Below, piece after piece: positions 26,030-29,205 of a DNA stretch of 29,205 nt. The notes beneath the pieces were generated by a model that searched no databases, was not told where the DNA came from, and worked only from the letters and a program-made list of their open reading frames with translations. The position numbers and the translations under genes are program-made. Source of the stretch: Planctomycetota bacterium (GTDB lineage Bacteria; Planctomycetota; UBA8108); assembly GCA_022451445.1 (NCBI GenBank), contig JAKUSY010000005.1:1-29205 (forward strand). Reading direction: 5' to 3'. Each line of letters begins with the position of its first letter. Within the stretch, counting starts at the first letter, position 1.

Positions 26030-26974
26030 TCAGCCGATCCCGTGGCGCTCCAGGATTTCCTCGAGTCTCGCCTTGTTTGAGCTGGCGGTAACGGAGCCCG
26101 TCTGCTGAACGCAGAGGGTCCCCAGTTCACAGCCGAGCTGCGCACACTCGAGAGGATCCAGTCCGTTCATCCTGCCGGCGAGGAAGGCCCCGACAAAGTT
26201 GTCCCCGGCTCCGCAGGTGTCGACCGCCCTTACCTGCGCGGCTGGAATATCTTCAACCCGGCCGTCCCAGGACACGGCCGCGCCGCGGTCTCCCCTCTTG
26301 ATCACCGCGATCTCGACGCCCATGTCGCGCAGGCAGGCAAGCATATCGCCGAGATTGTCACGGCCGGTGACGGCCGCCGCCTCGTGCTCGTTCGGAAAGA
26401 CCATATCGGCAAGTCCCAGGAGGGGGGCGTGGGCCTCGGCGGGATCTTCCAGGCGCCCCGGGGCGTCCTGCGGGACGAAGACATCGAGGCTGAGCTCAGC
26501 GCCGGCTTTCTTGAGCGCTTCGGCCGCCTCCAGGCAGGGGCCGGGCCAGAAAGCTCCGAGCAGTTCCGGCGCCGCCATGTGAAAAACCTTCCAGGAGGTC
26601 TCCAGGGCGGCTGCCGGCATTTCCCAGGCGTCATTGCTGCCGCCGTAGTGGACGAAGCTGCGCTCCCCGTCCTGGTCGTTGAGCACCAGGGTTACCGGGG
26701 CTCCGCAATCCTCCCTGGGAGCGAGCAGGGAGAGGTCGATGCCGTCGGCCTCGAGAGATTGCCGCAGGTGACGGCCGAAGATGTCATCGCCAAGCACGCC
26801 GGCGAGGGCGGTCGAGACGCCGAGCCGGGCCGCGGTGACAGCCGTATTGGCTCCATTTCCCCCGAGCTCGACCCTGGGTCGGGGAATCCTCTCGATTCCC
26901 CCCGCCGGAGGCGGCTCGTGCGGCGGGATGTAGAGATCCGCGCAGCAGTTTCCAATGATGGCCAGCCTTGGCAT
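26030..26974 (-). CDS. PfkB family carbohydrate kinase
   Basis: This 314-residue protein is a ribokinase/PfkB-type kinase. It has the N-terminal GGNGAN sugar-binding motif (38-43), and the ATP-binding, catalytic DTCGAGDNFVGAFLAG signature (252-267) with Asp258 as the likely base. Such kinases phosphorylate sugars or nucleosides such as ribose, fructose, 2-keto-3-deoxygluconate or adenosine; the sugar cannot be decided here. It is cytoplasmic. The ATG overlaps the stop of the serine hydrolase gene by one base (TGATG), so the two are co-translated. Ends in TGA, with a small CTGAG/CTCAG hairpin over the stop. Confidence 0.92.
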   Translation of the reverse strand: MPRLAIIGNCCADLYIPPHEPPPAGGIERIPRPRVELGGNGANTAVTAARLGVSTALAGVLGDDIFGRHLRQSLEADGIDLSLLAPREDCGAPVTLVLNDQDGERSFVHYGGSNDAWEMPAAALETSWKVFHMAAPELLGAFWPGPCLEAAEALKKAGAELSLDVFVPQDAPGRLEDPAEAHAPLLGLADMVFPNEHEAAAVTGRDNLGDMLACLRDMGVEIAVIKRGDRGAAVSWDGRVEDIPAAQVRAVDTCGAGDNFVGAFLAGRMNGLDPLECAQLGCELGTLCVQQTGSVTASSNKARLEEILERHGIG

Positions 26975-28179
26975 CAGCGAACCTTCTTTTCACTCTTCTT
27001 GACGGCGGTGATCACGGCATCCGCGAAGGCCCTGCGAACCTCGGAGATCTTCCTGTTCTTGCGGGAAGGATGCACCCTGTTGCTCAGGAGAATCATGTAG
27101 AGATCCCTCTCCGGGTCGATCCAGATCGATGTTCCCGTGAAGCCCGTATGACCGAAGGATTTTTTCCCGGCGAGGTCTCCCGCCGAGCTCTTCTCGGAGG
27201 GGGTATCCCAGCCGAGCGCCCTGCTGGAGCCCTTGGGAGAGTCCTTGCGGCCTGTGAAATTACGGATGATTCCGCTGTTGAGCTTATTGCTCTTTCCCTT
27301 GAGGGCGAGAAGCAGCTCACGGCAGAGCAGCTCCAGGTCAGCGGTGGTTGAGAAGAGTCCCGCATGGCCGGTGACTCCATCTCCTGCCCGCGCGTTTTCG
27401 TCGTGGACCTTCCCGTGGATGTATTTTTTCGTTTCCTCATCGAGCTCCGTGGGGGCGATCTTCTTTCTCAGCGCGGCCGCTGGGTTCCGCAGGGTCTCTC
27501 TCATGCCCAGTGGATCGAAGACCAGTTTTTTCTCGAGTGTCGCGAGAGGCTTTCCGCCGGCCTTCGCGACGACCTCTCCAAGCAGGATGAAGCCGAGGTC
27601 GCTGTAGCGGTAGCTGGTGCCGGGCGCGGTCTCGAGCGGAGTCGCCAGGATGATCTTCAGCAGCGCCTTGTAGCTCGAGCAGCTCTCAAAGAGGGGCCTC
27701 CAGCTCGGCAGGCCCGAGGTGTGAAGGAGGAGTTGCTCAACGGTCACCTTCTCCTTCAGGGCCCGCTCCTTCTTTTTCAGCGAGGCGGGGGCGAAGCCGG
27801 GCAGGTATTTCGAGACCTTGTCTCCAAGCGACAGTTTTTTTCGCTGGATGAGCGCGGCGACCACGGAGGTCGTTCCGACGACCTTGGTCAGGGATGCGAG
27901 ATCGTAGAGGGTCCCGGGTCCGGGGTTCGCCGCGGCCGGAAGGGAGAGCTTTCCGGCGGTCTTGCCATCGAGGGCGAGGGTTCCGAAACCGCCGGTCCAG
28001 TAGCTCCCCGAGCTGGAGCCGACCGCGGCCGCGCAGCCCGGGAAGGCCCCGCTCTTGACAGCGGCGGCGAGGAGCTTGTCCACCCCGGAGAAGTCCGGAT
28101 CCCGCCCCGGGCTCATCGAGCATGCGAGGATTGTCGGCAGCATCGCCCATGCCGAGATGTGACGGTGAGAGAGTTTCAT
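26974..28179 (-). CDS. Beta-lactamase-family serine hydrolase (lipoprotein)
   Basis: This 401-residue protein is a class C beta-lactamase/esterase-type serine hydrolase. The active-site SLTK is at 96-99, the YSD (the YxN-like residue) at 192-194, and HTG at 344-346. The N-terminus is a lipoprotein-type signal with lipobox ILAC (Cys20), so the enzyme is probably anchored outside the cytoplasm. Such enzymes act on peptidoglycan-derived or ester substrates. It is co-translated with a PfkB kinase, suggesting a degradation or salvage pathway. There is no ribosome binding site at the ATG, and a TATCAT -10 lies seven bases upstream. Ends in TGA. Confidence 0.9.
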   Translation of the reverse strand: MKLSHRHISAWAMLPTILACSMSPGRDPDFSGVDKLLAAAVKSGAFPGCAAAVGSSSGSYWTGGFGTLALDGKTAGKLSLPAAANPGPGTLYDLASLTKVVGTTSVVAALIQRKKLSLGDKVSKYLPGFAPASLKKKERALKEKVTVEQLLLHTSGLPSWRPLFESCSSYKALLKIILATPLETAPGTSYRYSDLGFILLGEVVAKAGGKPLATLEKKLVFDPLGMRETLRNPAAALRKKIAPTELDEETKKYIHGKVHDENARAGDGVTGHAGLFSTTADLELLCRELLLALKGKSNKLNSGIIRNFTGRKDSPKGSSRALGWDTPSEKSSAGDLAGKKSFGHTGFTGTSIWIDPERDLYMILLSNRVHPSRKNRKISEVRRAFADAVITAVKKSEKKVR

Positions 28180-28186
28180 GGGAGAT

Positions 28187-28192
28187 ATGATA
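28187..28192 (-). promoter_or_regulatory. TATCAT -10 element ahead of the serine hydrolase gene
   Basis: The minus strand reads TATCAT (one mismatch to the -10 consensus), seven bases before the ATG at 28179. No ribosome binding site is seen, which again suggests a leaderless transcript. No clear -35 was seen. Confidence 0.4.
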
Positions 28193-28252
28193 GCTTGCGG
28201 GCCCCTAGGCGAACAGGGGCAGGGGGGCTGCGGGCTCTCTTCCGGACTGCTC

Positions 28253-28843
28253 TCAGAGCCCGAGAAATTCTCTGAGGTTGGTTTCGTAGATCTCGTTCGC
28301 CTCGGGGGTGGCCATGTTCAGGCGAAATTCATTGATGACCTTGATCGACATGGCTATCCACTCTTTCCAGCAATCCACGCAGATGTCCTCCTGGACTGCG
28401 GCGCCGAGCTCTCCGGAAAAAGGAGGTTCATCGAGCCCCGGCCGCGCCTTCCTGCAGCGCTTGCAGACGAACTCGCCGGCCTCTATGGCGTCGGTATCCT
28501 CGGCGGAGGTGAGGGCTGGCGGCTCGATTCCGTATTCCTTGAGCAGGCCGCACATGGCATCCCGCGGCATGAACTCACCGCGTTCGTGGGCCAGGATGAT
28601 CGAGGCCTCGAGCAGCTCGATGGCTTCGGGCTTTCTTCCCAGCGCCAGCAGGGATTCGCCGAGGAACTGCCGCGCAACACTGTGGTCGTGGTTGAGCTCG
28701 AGGCAGCACTTCAGCGAGGCCTCGGCTTCCTCTAGTCGGCCGGCCTCCTTGTAGAGCTTTCCCAGGCTGAAGTGGGCCAGCTCGTTTCCAGGATCTGATT
28801 CAGCCATGCTCCTGAAGAGCTCGATCTTGTCTTCGTTTTCCAT
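28253..28843 (-). CDS. TPR protein with C-terminal YggX-like (Fe(II)-trafficking) domain
   Basis: The start at 28843 gives 196 residues. Residues 5-95 contain TPR-type helices (HFSLGKLYKEAGRLEEAEASL, VARQFLGESLLALGR). A CKRC (127-130) comes next. The C-terminal segment, with FSGELG (142-147), WKEWI (159-163), KVINEFRLNM and a final LREFLGL, matches the YggX oxidative-damage protection/iron-trafficking domain. A second pair, CVDC (155-158), lies inside it, so the two pairs may form a metal site. Free-standing YggX is about 90 residues; here it is fused to TPR repeats. It is probably cytoplasmic. Ends in TGA. Confidence 0.85.
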   Translation of the reverse strand: MENEDKIELFRSMAESDPGNELAHFSLGKLYKEAGRLEEAEASLKCCLELNHDHSVARQFLGESLLALGRKPEAIELLEASIILAHERGEFMPRDAMCGLLKEYGIEPPALTSAEDTDAIEAGEFVCKRCRKARPGLDEPPFSGELGAAVQEDICVDCWKEWIAMSIKVINEFRLNMATPEANEIYETNLREFLGL

Positions 28844-29205
28844 TTCACTCTCGTCTGCTGGCCGCTTGAATCCGTGCGCTATTGTTTCAGCCGAGAATGT
28901 GCGGTGCAAGGAAAGGATGAGAACGGCGGGAGGCTCGAGAGGGAGCGCCACAGGCGCTCTTCGCATCCGATAAAATGAACCCCGGTCCCCGCTGGGAAGC
29001 GCCACGATGACGTTCAAACCCCGGCAGGAGGCGCCCAGGGGTATCTTGCGCGGTAGACGGGCTCGGCGACGCTCTCAGGAGGCTATTGTAGAGTGTAGAT
29101 GGATAGATTCTGAGGCACTATTCTCTATCTCCTTTCAAAATGGTCGGCGCACTACTTCCCGCAGGCGGAAATCCAGCAAGATGTTGAACAAGAAAGTAGT
29201 TCTTA
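28844..29205. other. Right-hand intergenic region, with possible start of a new gene at the edge
   Basis: This 362-base stretch has no confident gene. The plus-strand frame from ATG 29007 stays open to the window end (66 codons) but is very arginine-rich and may be spurious. A second ATG in the same frame at 29181 begins MLNKKVVL, which looks more like a real N-terminus. The AT-richer stretch 29085-29170 may hold its promoter. Confidence 0.4.

Overview
The window is GC-rich (stop codons are mostly TGA) and carries gene families that are typical of Planctomycetota or a related lineage: a planctomycete-type cytochrome (PSCyt1-like) lipoprotein, a PQQ-type beta-propeller, FG-GAP/VCBS and CRTAC1-type secreted proteins, a DUF3352-like protein, a DUF3500 protein, and a matrixin protease with cohesin-like and dockerin-like modules. 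The lineage is inferred from gene content; there is no rRNA in the window. I found no tRNA, CRISPR array, insertion sequence or phage gene.

Layout. 183-629 (+) is a small coiled-coil protein. 644-5229 (-) is a tightly packed four-gene operon: gamma-glutamyltransferase, FAD oxidoreductase, radical SAM enzyme, and a calcineurin-like phosphoesterase with a degenerate active site. 5274-10464 (-) is a three-gene set of secreted proteins (FG-GAP repeat protein, HtrA-like protease, DUF3352-like protein) behind a good sigma70-type promoter. 10772-11617 (+) is a sugar isomerase-like TIM barrel with a structured leader. 11626-13011 (-) holds a DedA membrane protein and a zinc-ribbon protein. 13238-19871 (+) holds a TPR/FG-GAP/UnbV (CRTAC1-type) protein, a cytochrome lipoprotein, a membrane protein and a PQQ propeller. 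19877-23352 (-) holds a secreted protein, the matrixin and a phosphofructokinase. 23525-24880 (+) is a second radical SAM protein. 24896-28843 (-) holds DUF3500, PfkB kinase, serine hydrolase and TPR-YggX genes.

The main discovery candidate is in-frame amber (TAG) codons inside otherwise intact, conserved genes. Four genes read straight through a TAG in the same frame into sequence that completes the expected protein: the CRTAC1-type protein (TAG at 16082), a membrane protein (18364), the PQQ propeller (19623) and the radical SAM protein (23684). No gene is interrupted by TGA, TAA or a frameshift. TAG also ends other genes where reading through would run deep into an oppositely oriented gene (627, 19869), so TAG looks ambiguous (sense and stop), as in pyrrolysine-decoding or amber-suppressing organisms. 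At three of the four sites, family consensus as I recall it would allow lysine; this is inference. Conventional gene callers would cut all four proteins in two.

Biologically, the window mixes secreted or surface proteins (FG-GAP, matrixin, PQQ, DUF3352, protease), central metabolism (phosphofructokinase, PfkB kinase, sugar isomerase) and two radical SAM systems of unknown product, one of them inside the compact GGT/FAD/radical SAM/phosphoesterase operon.
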